Shown in pieces: positions 25,141 through 33,225 of a stretch of DNA of 64,000 nt. Numbering within the stretch: position 1 is the stretch's first letter; each line of letters begins with the position of its first letter. A model generated the notes under the pieces. That model had not been told where the DNA came from and ran no database searches. It saw only the letters and a program-made list of their open reading frames with translations. The position numbers were made by a program, and so were the translations under genes. Source of the stretch: Phycisphaerae bacterium (lineage in GTDB: Bacteria > Planctomycetota > Phycisphaerae > Phycisphaerales > SM1A02); assembly GCA_002716385.1 (NCBI GenBank), contig PBAX01000022.1:248001-312000 (forward strand), in the 5' to 3' direction.

Positions 25141-27633
25141 TCAACCTCTTCCAATATCGATGCCGCAGGTCCTCGCCATGATCTCCATGACCCCCTCGAA
25201 GTGATGGCGTGAACTGCAGGATGAACGCGCATGCTCTCCGGCCTTTGAGCCCATTGAACTTCGATGATCCGGATCATCGATCAGTGAGCCGACCGAACTC
25301 GCCATCTTCTCAATATCGAGGAAGGGAACCACTACTCCGGTTCCCTCGATGATCGCCTCAGGCGCACCACCGATTCGATCGAAGGCGACAACCGGAAGAT
25401 CGGCCGCCATCGCCTGAACACAGACAATCGGATAGGGATCCTCACGTGATGAGAGGACATAGAGGTCGGAGGCTTCGAAGTAGGGCTGGATATCCGGTCT
25501 TGACGAGATCAGGTGGACGTTTCCATTACATGGAAGCGATGCCACATCATGATCGACCCATCTTCTATCCTCGGTAGTGCCATCACCGATCCAGACGAAA
25601 TGGACATGGGATCTGCCCGGATCGTCCAGTACGTTCGCAGCCACCTGAATGAAAAGATCGACACCTTTTCTTGGATGGATCTGCCCACATCCAAGCACGA
25701 TCAAGGCGTCATCCGGAAGCGAGAGTTCCCGCCGTATCTTCTGTCGGACACGATGCCGATCGGATGACGATGCCCCGTTACCCAGCCATCCGGGGTGGAC
25801 GACTTCACATCGTTCAGGATCCAGACCGAATCCATCGATGAACGCCTTCCGGCTGAAATCGGAGACGAAGACCATCCTTCTGGCGGATGAACCGATATCA
25901 AGTACCAGATCCTCCCAGCCATTGGACTCGACGGTCGTCGGCAACTCGTTGATCAGATGGAGTACCGGTATGTCGAGGGATCGACAGATCCTCGATGCCG
26001 CAGCCGTCGCCACGGTGCTGCAGATGACCGCTTCCGGTCTGCGAGGCGCGGCCAGAATCGCAGACTCGATGGCGTCATCGACCTCGATACCCGCTTCCAG
26101 CATCGGAAGAATGTTGCAGGTACTCACCAGCTTCTGATAGTCGGATTCGAGTGCCCCATCGCCGAGCAATAACGCCATCGGTTCCATGCTGGAACACTCC
26201 CTGGCCATTCTGAACATCTCCAGAAGCAGCATCTGCGATCCCGCGAGATGCGCGTCATGTCCCACGAAGAGGACGGGATGCCCGGTACCGCTGGTTCGAC
26301 CCGGTGCCGGACGCCAAAGCGGCTCCATGGCGGGACGCGTCTGCGACTTCACGATCGGCATCCTCCTGCCGACGGCATGCATCGCTGCGCTGCCATGCTT
26401 TCGCAGCTTCGCCAGTTTGCCCGGGCGTCGCATGAAGTTTTCTGCACGGATTCTCAGCGTATTGAGCTGCTGGCGGTTCCGTGCACGTTTTCGATTCCGG
26501 GACAATCGCGCGATGTCGGCTGGTGTCGGATCGGAATCGACGGCGATGACCGGACGAGCTGTCGACTGGCCGGCACGGCCTCCGACCGATTCGATCGCGG
26601 CCTTCGTCGCCTCAAGCCAGGCATGCCCATGATGCTCGTCCGGCTCGAGATAAGTCCCCTCCGCCCATTCGTTCCAGGCATTGATGAAGACGATCTCATC
26701 GGAACCTCCGTGATCTCTGGCATCACGAAGCATGTCAGAAAGCCATTTCTGGTATCTCTCCGGCGTTGCGCCATGGTAGATGGTCGCCTGCTTCCCTCGT
26801 CGAGCGGTGTTGTCCCAACCAAGCATCACACCGCGATGCAGTGGATGATGAGGTCTGCCACGCTCGCTGGCTGTCGTTGCCAGAGTGTCGTAGTCGTAGA
26901 TACCGCCACGGAAATCGGGGTCGAGCCCCGTCATCTTGTTCTGGATATCGGGGACAGTCAGGCCATGGGGTGGGAACTCGACGGCCGCATCGAATCCGAG
27001 GGAGGCGGGATCGTCATCGCCATGCTGGACCATGACAAGATGGAGTTCACCCAGACCCGCCTTGAGCACCTCGTCACGCCATGTATCCGTCGCTCGCAGG
27101 CAATTGAAGAGTTTCGTTGGTCGGTAGACCATCAACAATCGTTTGCCGTCAACAGTTATGTAGCGATCGTCCGCAAGCGTAGGCATGAGATCATGGATGA
27201 ATCGACGATCGATCTCCGGTGAATGCTGCTGCCCGATGAGAACCTCGTCCTCCAGACCATCCCAGCGTCTTGTCCAATTCTCGTTGGCCCAGCAGACGCA
27301 GAAGGGCAATGATGGACTGCCGCTTTCCAGAACCGTGTTCAAGGGTCGTTCAAGAAGTCGTGTGCCGGCAAACCAGTAGTGGTAGTAGCAGAATCCATGG
27401 ATGCCATGACTGGCGGCCAGATCCGCCTGGGCTTGCTGGACCTCCCTGACTCGAAGATCGTAGTAACCGAGATCCGCCGGCCTTCTCGGCTGTGCATGCC
27501 CATCGAACATCGCCCGGCCACGGGTCACGTTTCTCCACTCGGTGAAGCCGGTGCCCCACCACGCATCGTTCTCCGGTATCGGATGGAACTGCGGCAGATA
27601 GAAGGCGATGGTGCGAGGACACACGGACGTCAT
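25141..27633 (-). CDS. WbsX-like (GH99-like) domain fused to GT4 glycosyltransferase
   Basis: The 830-residue protein begins with a WbsX/GH99-like domain (about 1-350) carrying YLPQFHPIPENDAWWGTGFTEW at 12-33, GFCYYHYWF at about 81-89 and 'INAWNEWAEGTYLEPDE' at about 313-329. These are hallmarks of the glycosyltransferase WbsX family found in O-antigen clusters. After a basic linker (about 370-440) comes a GT4 domain (about 445-830) with LGCGQIHPRKGVDLF and the REDPYPIVCVQAMAADLP active-site segment. The reaction of WbsX domains is not firmly known. The gene is last in the rfbA operon and overlaps the preceding methyltransferase gene by ATGA. A related GT4 half is in the convergent gene ending at 25140. 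Confidence 0.9.
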   Translation of the reverse strand: MTSVCPRTIAFYLPQFHPIPENDAWWGTGFTEWRNVTRGRAMFDGHAQPRRPADLGYYDLRVREVQQAQADLAASHGIHGFCYYHYWFAGTRLLERPLNTVLESGSPSLPFCVCWANENWTRRWDGLEDEVLIGQQHSPEIDRRFIHDLMPTLADDRYITVDGKRLLMVYRPTKLFNCLRATDTWRDEVLKAGLGELHLVMVQHGDDDPASLGFDAAVEFPPHGLTVPDIQNKMTGLDPDFRGGIYDYDTLATTASERGRPHHPLHRGVMLGWDNTARRGKQATIYHGATPERYQKWLSDMLRDARDHGGSDEIVFINAWNEWAEGTYLEPDEHHGHAWLEATKAAIESVGGRAGQSTARPVIAVDSDPTPADIARLSRNRKRARNRQQLNTLRIRAENFMRRPGKLAKLRKHGSAAMHAVGRRMPIVKSQTRPAMEPLWRPAPGRTSGTGHPVLFVGHDAHLAGSQMLLLEMFRMARECSSMEPMALLLGDGALESDYQKLVSTCNILPMLEAGIEVDDAIESAILAAPRRPEAVICSTVATAAASRICRSLDIPVLHLINELPTTVESNGWEDLVLDIGSSARRMVFVSDFSRKAFIDGFGLDPERCEVVHPGWLGNGASSSDRHRVRQKIRRELSLPDDALIVLGCGQIHPRKGVDLFIQVAANVLDDPGRSHVHFVWIGDGTTEDRRWVDHDVASLPCNGNVHLISSRPDIQPYFEASDLYVLSSREDPYPIVCVQAMAADLPVVAFDRIGGAPEAIIEGTGVVVPFLDIEKMASSVGSLIDDPDHRSSMGSKAGEHARSSCSSRHHFEGVMEIMARTCGIDIGRG

Positions 27634-28595
27634 GAATCGTCTCCACCGCGTCTGGGAACCAGTCCGATTCGGGATGCGATCCTGACAATAGGTGAGCGAT
27701 GCACGGATTCGAGATCATCCAAAGCCTTTCGAAGCGCCGTCTCGTATTCCTGCTGAAGCTCGTCCTTTCGAACATGCTGAGCAGCCAATTCGTGCTTCAG
27801 CTGCATGAACTCCACCATCGCGCAGCCAGGATCGTCGAGGAATCCCCAGTCGATCGCGGGGAGATCTCCATTACAGGCGATGCCTATGAGATACATCCCG
27901 GCATTGCCGAAGGATCCCATGCCTTCGATGGACGAGCTGTCTCCATCGATCCGGTGGAGTCCGGGCGAGGTGATTCGCTGATCATCCGACAGCGGCATCA
28001 TCACGGATCCGGTTATGCATCGCTGACATCCGAAGACGACTTGCTTGAATTCCGACTCGAGGTATGTCTGGAATTCCGAACGTTGCATCTCACGAACGTG
28101 ATAGGGATTCTCCTCAGGAGAACTCTGCACATAGGCATTCGTGTCCGGTGTGGACATGATGAGAAGGCCGTCGCTCCTCAGGACACGACGTATCTCCGAC
28201 ATGAAACCCGGATGATCCTCTATGTGTTCGACGGTCTCGTAGCTGACGACCGCATCGATGGAATCGTCGGCAAGCGGAATGGAAAGACAGGAACCCTGAA
28301 CAAATCGGACTGTATCGCCTCCATGAACACGCGAGGCTCGATCGACGATCGCCTGATCGATATCGACACCGACGACCGTCTTGGCCGTATCCGATAGAAG
28401 ACGGGAACCATATCCCTCGCCGCATGCAATATCGAGAACCTCCAGCCCCGCCACCAGATTCCTGGCGAACAGGTAGCGATGGAGATGCTCGACCTCGATC
28501 TCGCCTCGAACACCCGGAATGAACCGTTCTCCGGTGAACTCCGGAGGCGAGTCATCCCGTCCCTGTCCGTAGAAGATGCGAGTGCTGTCCGTCAT
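27630..28595 (-). CDS. Class I SAM-dependent methyltransferase in rhamnose operon
   Basis: The 321-residue protein has canonical motifs: VLDIACGEGYGSRLL at about 53-67, VVGVDID at about 74-80, VVSYETVEHIEDHPGF at about 116-131 and 'RRVLRSDGLLIMSTP' at about 137-151. 'PEFTGERFIPG' near 18-28 is a block often seen in methyltransferases of LPS clusters. A coiled-coil-like tail (about 265-310) follows. The ATG overlaps the rfbD stop by four bases, and its own TGA overlaps the WbsX-GT4 start, so it belongs to the dTDP-rhamnose operon. O-methylation of a rhamnose or another residue of the glycan is a reasonable guess; the acceptor is unknown. Confidence 0.92.
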   Translation of the reverse strand: MTDSTRIFYGQGRDDSPPEFTGERFIPGVRGEIEVEHLHRYLFARNLVAGLEVLDIACGEGYGSRLLSDTAKTVVGVDIDQAIVDRASRVHGGDTVRFVQGSCLSIPLADDSIDAVVSYETVEHIEDHPGFMSEIRRVLRSDGLLIMSTPDTNAYVQSSPEENPYHVREMQRSEFQTYLESEFKQVVFGCQRCITGSVMMPLSDDQRITSPGLHRIDGDSSSIEGMGSFGNAGMYLIGIACNGDLPAIDWGFLDDPGCAMVEFMQLKHELAAQHVRKDELQQEYETALRKALDDLESVHRSPIVRIASRIGLVPRRGGDDS

Positions 28596-29476
28596 GCGTC
28601 TATCTTCCCACTTGTGGCGAGAATCTCATCCAGAATCGTGTCCAATTCATCATTCCAGGGCACGGCTTTTCGGCCGATGATCGTTTCCGTGGCGGAGATA
28701 TCAAGAACGCTGTTGGCTGGTCGTTGGGCAGGCGTCGGCCATTCTGCTCCTGGGATCGCCTCGATGACGACATCATGATCGAGTATCCCCTTGGCTCGAG
28801 CAAGATCGTGAATGGATTGGGCGAAGCCGTGCCAGGTTGTCCGGCCTCCGTTTGTCCAATGGTACAAGCCGGATGCGGACATGCCGGCCATATCCCAGAT
28901 GGCATTGGCCAGACTCGAAGCGGATGTCGGGGTTCCATGCTGATCGCACACGACCCTGATGTGATCTCGCTCACGCATGAGCTTCAACATCGTCAACAGG
29001 AAGTTGTGTCCATGAGATGAATACAACCAGGCTGTTCGCACGACGAGGCCACTGGATGGAAGTGTCTCCAGAACGGCCTTTTCACCATCGAGCTTGGTTT
29101 TTCCATAGACGCTCAGTGGAGAGGTGCCATCTTCAGGACGACAGGGAACGCTCGATTGTCCATCGAAAACGAAGTCGGTCGAGACATGCACCATTCTCGC
29201 TGAATGGGCATCACAGGACTCGGCCAGAAGACGGGGCCCATCGGAATTGATGGAGATGGCCTCGGGCTCGTGACTCTCCGCTCCATCGACATCGGTCCAG
29301 GCGGCTGCATTCACGACCAGATCCGGCCGGATGGATCCCATGTGGTCCGCGATCTGATCCGGAGACGTGATGTCCAGCGACTCGATGGGCAGCGCATGCA
29401 CTTCGACATTCGTCGGTGCATGCCGCATCAACTCCGTTGCCAACTGTCCCCCTGCACCGGTCACAAGACACTTCAC
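28592..29476 (-). CDS. rfbD: dTDP-4-dehydrorhamnose reductase
   Basis: This last enzyme of dTDP-L-rhamnose synthesis reduces dTDP-4-keto-L-rhamnose with NADPH. I chose the GTG at 29476, which overlaps the rfbC stop as GTGA and gives a start directly before the nucleotide-binding motif LVTGAGGQLATEL (4-16); the product is 294 residues, the usual length. Other family motifs are NAAAWTDVDGAE, HVSTDFVFDGQ, the YGKTKLDGE catalytic Tyr/Lys and RTAWLYSSHG. It is the third gene of rfbA-rfbC-rfbD-methyltransferase-WbsX/GT4, in which all junctions have four-base overlaps. The longer upstream frame (to 29560) would lie inside rfbC and is rejected. Confidence 0.95.
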   Translation of the reverse strand: MKCLVTGAGGQLATELMRHAPTNVEVHALPIESLDITSPDQIADHMGSIRPDLVVNAAAWTDVDGAESHEPEAISINSDGPRLLAESCDAHSARMVHVSTDFVFDGQSSVPCRPEDGTSPLSVYGKTKLDGEKAVLETLPSSGLVVRTAWLYSSHGHNFLLTMLKLMRERDHIRVVCDQHGTPTSASSLANAIWDMAGMSASGLYHWTNGGRTTWHGFAQSIHDLARAKGILDHDVVIEAIPGAEWPTPAQRPANSVLDISATETIIGRKAVPWNDELDTILDEILATSGKIDA

Positions 29477-30021
29477 GGAAAGACGTCCGCCTGAAGAAGG
29501 ATCTTGCCTTCGCGATCCTTGTCGGTGATCAGTGGATCCACACCATCCTCGATGGGCCATTCGATGCCAAGTGCCGGATCATTCCAGAGAAGCGTTCGCT
29601 CGTGCTGCTTCGCGTAGTAGTCCGTGCACTTGTATTCGAAGGCGGCGACTTCGCTTGTCACATAGAAGCCATGTGCGAAGCCCGGTGGAACCCATAGGGA
29701 ACGCTTGTTCTCCGAGGACAGGACAACACCTACCCAGTGACCGAAAGTGCTCGATGACTTCCGCATGTCGACGCATACATCGTAGACCTCGCCCTCCACG
29801 ACACGCATGAGCTTGCCCTGCGTATTCTCGATCTGATAATGGAGTCCGCGAAGCGTCCCCTTCTTCGAGAAACTGAAATTGTCCTGGACGAATGATGCAT
29901 CGATGCCGCACTCCGCGAATCTGGCCGCATTCCAGGTCTCGATGAAGTAGCCGCGGTGATCCCCGAAGACATGCGGCTCGATGATCCGCACATCCGGAAT
30001 CGATGTCTCGACCACATTCAT
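29473..30021 (-). CDS. rfbC: dTDP-4-dehydrorhamnose 3,5-epimerase
   Basis: The enzyme epimerises dTDP-4-keto-6-deoxyglucose at C3 and C5. The start is the ATG at 30021, which overlaps the rfbA stop (ATGA); this gives 182 residues, normal for RfbC. The frame extends further upstream inside rfbA, but without reason. Motifs are [10 protein letters not shown] (22-31), [18 protein letters not shown] (46-63) with the catalytic base H61, '[10 protein letters not shown]' and 'YKCTDYY', the last carrying the tyrosines near the active site. It is a cupin-fold dimer and is cytoplasmic. Confidence 0.96.
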   Translation of the reverse strand: MNVVETSIPDVRIIEPHVFGDHRGYFIETWNAARFAECGIDASFVQDNFSFSKKGTLRGLHYQIENTQGKLMRVVEGEVYDVCVDMRKSSSTFGHWVGVVLSSENKRSLWVPPGFAHGFYVTSEVAAFEYKCTDYYAKQHERTLLWNDPALGIEWPIEDGVDPLITDKDREGKILLQADVFP

Positions 30022-30908
30022 GCCGTGGCCGCCGGTTCCTGCAGGAGATTCAGCAGGTACTGCCCGTACTCGTTCTTTGACAAGGGTTGTGCCAGCGTCT
30101 CGAGTTGATCGTCCGTTATCCATCCGCTTCTCCAGGCGATTTCTTCTGGACAGGCGATCTTGAGCCCCTGTCTGGTTTCGATTGTCTCAACAAACTGTGC
30201 TGCCTGCAGGAGGCTTTCGTGAGTCCCGGTATCAAGCCAGGCATCGCCTCGACCGAGCATCTCGACATGGAGTTTACGGTTCTGTAGGTAGACCTCGTTC
30301 ACGGACGTGATCTCCAGCTCCCCCCTGCCGGAGGGCTTGACGCCCTTGGCGATCTCCACCACGTCGGAGTCGTAGAAATACAGACCCGTGACGGCGAAAT
30401 TGGAACGGGGGTTCGCCGGCTTCTCCTCAAGACTGATGGCTTGGTTGTCGTCGCCGAGCTCGACGATCCCGAAGGCTTCGGGATTGCGCACGCGATAGGC
30501 GAAGACGGTAGCGCCGTCATCGCGTGCATCCGCCCGTTCCAGACGACTGACAAGATCGTGGCCGAAGTAGATGTTGTCACCCAGGACGAGCGAGGACTTC
30601 GAATCACCGATGAAATCCTCCCCGATCAGGAAGGCCTGCGCAAGTCCTTCGGGACGAGGTTGCTCGGCATAGGTGAACTCGACACCCCAATCCTTTCCGG
30701 TTCCAAGCAGACGCTGGAAGCATGGAAGATCATGAGGGGTGCTGATGATGAGGATCTCACGGATCCCCGAGAGCATCAGTACCGAAAGCGGATAGTAGAT
30801 CATCGGCTTGTCGTAGATCGGCATCAGCTGCTTGCTGACTGCGCGTGTGACCGGATACAGCCGTGTTCCTGAACCGCCAGCGAGAATGATTCCCTTGCGT
30901 GCCGTCAT
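30018..30908 (-). CDS. rfbA: Glucose-1-phosphate thymidylyltransferase
   Basis: This first enzyme of dTDP-L-rhamnose synthesis makes dTDP-glucose from dTTP and glucose 1-phosphate. The 296-residue length is standard. The nucleotide-binding motif [11 protein letters not shown] is at 11-21, followed by [17 protein letters not shown] at about 26-42. '[11 protein letters not shown]', '[20 protein letters not shown]' type sequence and '[10 protein letters not shown]' are all RfbA hallmarks. It is the first gene of the five-gene minus-strand operon. The 134 bases upstream, to the BtuF-like gene, should contain the promoter; I could not pick out hexamers with confidence. Confidence 0.97.
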   Translation of the reverse strand: MTARKGIILAGGSGTRLYPVTRAVSKQLMPIYDKPMIYYPLSVLMLSGIREILIISTPHDLPCFQRLLGTGKDWGVEFTYAEQPRPEGLAQAFLIGEDFIGDSKSSLVLGDNIYFGHDLVSRLERADARDDGATVFAYRVRNPEAFGIVELGDDNQAISLEEKPANPRSNFAVTGLYFYDSDVVEIAKGVKPSGRGELEITSVNEVYLQNRKLHVEMLGRGDAWLDTGTHESLLQAAQFVETIETRQGLKIACPEEIAWRSGWITDDQLETLAQPLSKNEYGQYLLNLLQEPAATA

Positions 30909-31042
30909 GTGTTCATCCTGTGCAAACGAATGGCCAAATCGTCATTGTAGGGGGTATCGCAGCACTCTGGAAAGGCAAACTTGAACACTGTCAGACACCA
31001 TTTCTGCTGCGAAAGACTGATGAATTATCAGCACCCCCGGTT

Positions 31043-31885
31043 TCAATGGCCGGAGAGGATTGCACGCATGGCCAGAAAGGCTTCGGCCAGATGAGGTCCT
31101 GGGTAGTTGATCCGAGGATGCGCCAACCAGTGGCACCTGTCCTCGGGGACAAGGCCGTCTTCCAATCTCGCCAGAGCAGGTGGATCGATCTTCGAAAAGG
31201 TCGTGACGACCAGAACACGATCCGGTTTCAGTCGAACCACATCCTCCATCGACAACTGCTGCCATCCTTCCCTTTGAATGACGTTGGTGGCGGCAGTCGC
31301 ATCGAGCATCCGATCCAGATAGGTCCCCCGCCCCCAGGCCAAGGGGGGTATCTGATCATTCACGATCAGGATTCGCTGGTTCTCTCCGATCCTTGAAGGA
31401 ATCAATGATTCGTCAAGCCTGTCCAGAAGCGACTGGCACCTTCCTGCAGTCGATACGTATCTGGATGACGCATGATTCTCGACGATGATCGGCAGTTCAT
31501 GAAGAACCACCTTGATGTCCTCCACGCCTCTCAACGGCCAGGCATGCAGGGACCATCCGTATTCCCTCGAGAGATCAAGTAGCGATGCATCCTGCTCTAC
31601 CGAATCCGCCTGGATGAACACATGGCTCGGTTGAAGACGGATGATCGCCTCCCAGTCGCGTTCATGAAGATCGCCTACGGCCGGCACCTCCGCCTGATCG
31701 CGGTTCTGGAGAACGCACCAGCTGGAACGGCCGACGAGCGAATCACCGAGACCGGCATCCTCGATGATTCCGGTCAAGGCCGGGCTGAGACTGATCAGGC
31801 GAAGATCTTCGCTGGAAGCATCCGGCGTCTCCGGTCGACAGCTACCCAGCAGAATGATCAATAGGGGAATGATCCAGCGATGCAT
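31043..31885 (-). CDS. BtuF-like periplasmic binding lipoprotein (orphan)
   Basis: The 280-residue protein has a lipoprotein signal peptide with lipobox LLGSC (C16). The mature part is of the helical-backbone metal/cobalamin-binding type: RLISLSPALTGIIEDAGLGDSLVGRSSWC at about 29-57 and 'WEAIIRLQPSHVFIQ' at about 78-92 match the BtuF/FecB pattern 'RIVSLSPS.TE...LG....VG....C'. Such proteins normally feed cobalamin, haem or siderophore to an ABC importer, but no permease or ATPase gene for it is adjacent. Two small genes lie upstream on the same strand. The ligand is uncertain; cobalamin is only the nearest analogy. Confidence 0.85.
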   Translation of the reverse strand: MHRWIIPLLIILLGSCRPETPDASSEDLRLISLSPALTGIIEDAGLGDSLVGRSSWCVLQNRDQAEVPAVGDLHERDWEAIIRLQPSHVFIQADSVEQDASLLDLSREYGWSLHAWPLRGVEDIKVVLHELPIIVENHASSRYVSTAGRCQSLLDRLDESLIPSRIGENQRILIVNDQIPPLAWGRGTYLDRMLDATAATNVIQREGWQQLSMEDVVRLKPDRVLVVTTFSKIDPPALARLEDGLVPEDRCHWLAHPRINYPGPHLAEAFLAMRAILSGH

Positions 31886-31912
31886 GTCAACAGTATGTCA
31901 GATCCCAGGCGT

Positions 31913-32335
31913 TCAGGAACCGGCGATATCGCGTTTCAGCCGATCCGGGAGTCCCTGGCCTAGAAGCTTGTTGGCCATGTCGTTGTCCGGGCCGGGTTCC
32001 GGACCATCGAAGAGCATGTAGGCCATTGCCGACAACATGTCCTGATCCGAGGATTCGAGATTCGCTTTGCCGGCATCGTCGATCGAAAGGTTCCAGGTTC
32101 GACCGCCGTTGGGGCTGCTCACAGTGATCGGCAGATCCACTGTCAGGCCCTTGAGCCAGACGACGATCATTTCGATCGAGTCGCGATCACCCTTGTTCAT
32201 GTCGGTCATCAGTCGGCTGGACTCAGGATCGAGGTCGGAATCCTTGGAAACCCAGGCTTCCGCTCGTTCGCTCGCAGCCACCATGTCCTCGAGAATTCTC
32301 AACAGTGCCTTGTTGCGAGCAAGTGAATCGTCCAT
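31913..32335 (-). CDS. Hypothetical acidic cytoplasmic protein
   Basis: The 140-residue acidic protein has no signal peptide, membrane segment or motif that I recognise. I chose the ATG at 32335, which has AGGAG nine bases upstream, over the ATG six bases earlier with a spacing of only three. The frame itself extends to 32431 inside the neighbouring gene. It consists of a helical N-terminal half (about 1-60) and a central segment with alternating hydrophobics and SSPNGGRTWNLSIDDAG. It lies between the PmtA-like methyltransferase gene (19 bases upstream) and the BtuF-like gene, all on the minus strand, so the three may be co-transcribed. No function is proposed. Confidence 0.7.
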   Translation of the reverse strand: MDDSLARNKALLRILEDMVAASERAEAWVSKDSDLDPESSRLMTDMNKGDRDSIEMIVVWLKGLTVDLPITVSSPNGGRTWNLSIDDAGKANLESSDQDMLSAMAYMLFDGPEPGPDNDMANKLLGQGLPDRLKRDIAGS

Positions 32336-32354
32336 GGTCATCGGCTCCTGATTC

Positions 32355-32966
32355 TCAACCGACCGCCTTACCCGGCAGTCTGTGGGGTGTTGCGTAATCA
32401 TCATAGAGGTTGCGGCAGTGGTACACCCCACCCGGAGGGGGATTCATCATCACAAGCTTGAAATCGACATCGCGAAAGGCACGGCTGTACATCGGCTTGA
32501 ACCACCAGGGTATCTGGGTGATCTGCGTGAACACACCATTGGTGGTCGTTCGCTTCCATGTGTCCAGAACCGTCTTGTTGATGGGATGAGGAATGCTCGG
32601 TACGGGCAGACAGCTCATGAAAACATCCACATGCTCGATGTTCCGATCCGCGAGCAGATCCGGCAGGAACTCGACGCTCGCCTTCGCCAGATCGACATCG
32701 GGGCAGCGTCTTGCCGCAAGCTCATGAAGATCCGGATCCATCTCCACCGAAAGAAACGTGCTCTCGGGGTGCATCCGGCGATGAATCATTTCCGTCAGTG
32801 GGCCCGTTCCGGCCCCAAGTTCAAGAATCACCTGGGGTCGACTGCTGTCCAGATCGCGACACATGGCCTTGCACAACCACCTGCTTGACGGTGTCAAACT
32901 GGCGATCTTGGTTCCATGTTTCATGAACTTGCGTATCCATACTGTCCGTTCCTTGATTCGACTCAC
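32355..32966 (-). CDS. PmtA-like / rRNA-dimethyladenosine-like SAM methyltransferase
   Basis: From a GTG start this is 203 residues; a TTG at 32993 adds nine more, and neither has a good ribosome-binding site. The N-terminal block KIASLTPSSRWLCKAM and motif I VILELGAGTGPLTEMI are typical of bacterial phospholipid N-methyltransferases (PmtA, Rhodobacter type) and related KsgA-fold enzymes. 'SVEMDPDLHELA' is motif II, and 'SCLPVPSIP' takes the place of the usual 'SGLP...P' motif IV. The likely substrate is phosphatidylethanolamine or another membrane amine. The family also contains enzymes with unknown targets, so the function stays provisional. Confidence 0.82.
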   Translation of the reverse strand: MSRIKERTVWIRKFMKHGTKIASLTPSSRWLCKAMCRDLDSSRPQVILELGAGTGPLTEMIHRRMHPESTFLSVEMDPDLHELAARRCPDVDLAKASVEFLPDLLADRNIEHVDVFMSCLPVPSIPHPINKTVLDTWKRTTTNGVFTQITQIPWWFKPMYSRAFRDVDFKLVMMNPPPGGVYHCRNLYDDYATPHRLPGKAVG

Positions 32967-33225
32967 GTTTAAACGTCTTTCATGGGGGTTCAAGAGCAGG
33001 ACTGCAGGGGGCGGATGGCATGCGTAAAACGAGGTTCACAGACCTTCCAAATATTTCAATCGGAATAATAGCGTCCTATCACCCACTAAACGCGATTACT
33101 CCTTCTTCCGCTCATCGTGTGGAACTCAGGCTGAACATCGACGTACTCACTCATCGCCGCGGCTAGGTCCTCTCCCTCGGGGCACGTATGTCCCGGAACC
33201 TTCCGCATTCACGAGGAATTTCTGA

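Noticed and set aside
26248-27222. Plus-strand open frame within the WbsX-GT4 gene
   Set aside because: No motif or ribosome-binding site, while the minus strand has the clear WbsX block.
31886-31912. Cobalamin riboswitch before the BtuF-like gene
   Set aside because: Only 27 bases separate the gene from its upstream neighbour, far too short for the element, and no B12-box-like sequence was seen.
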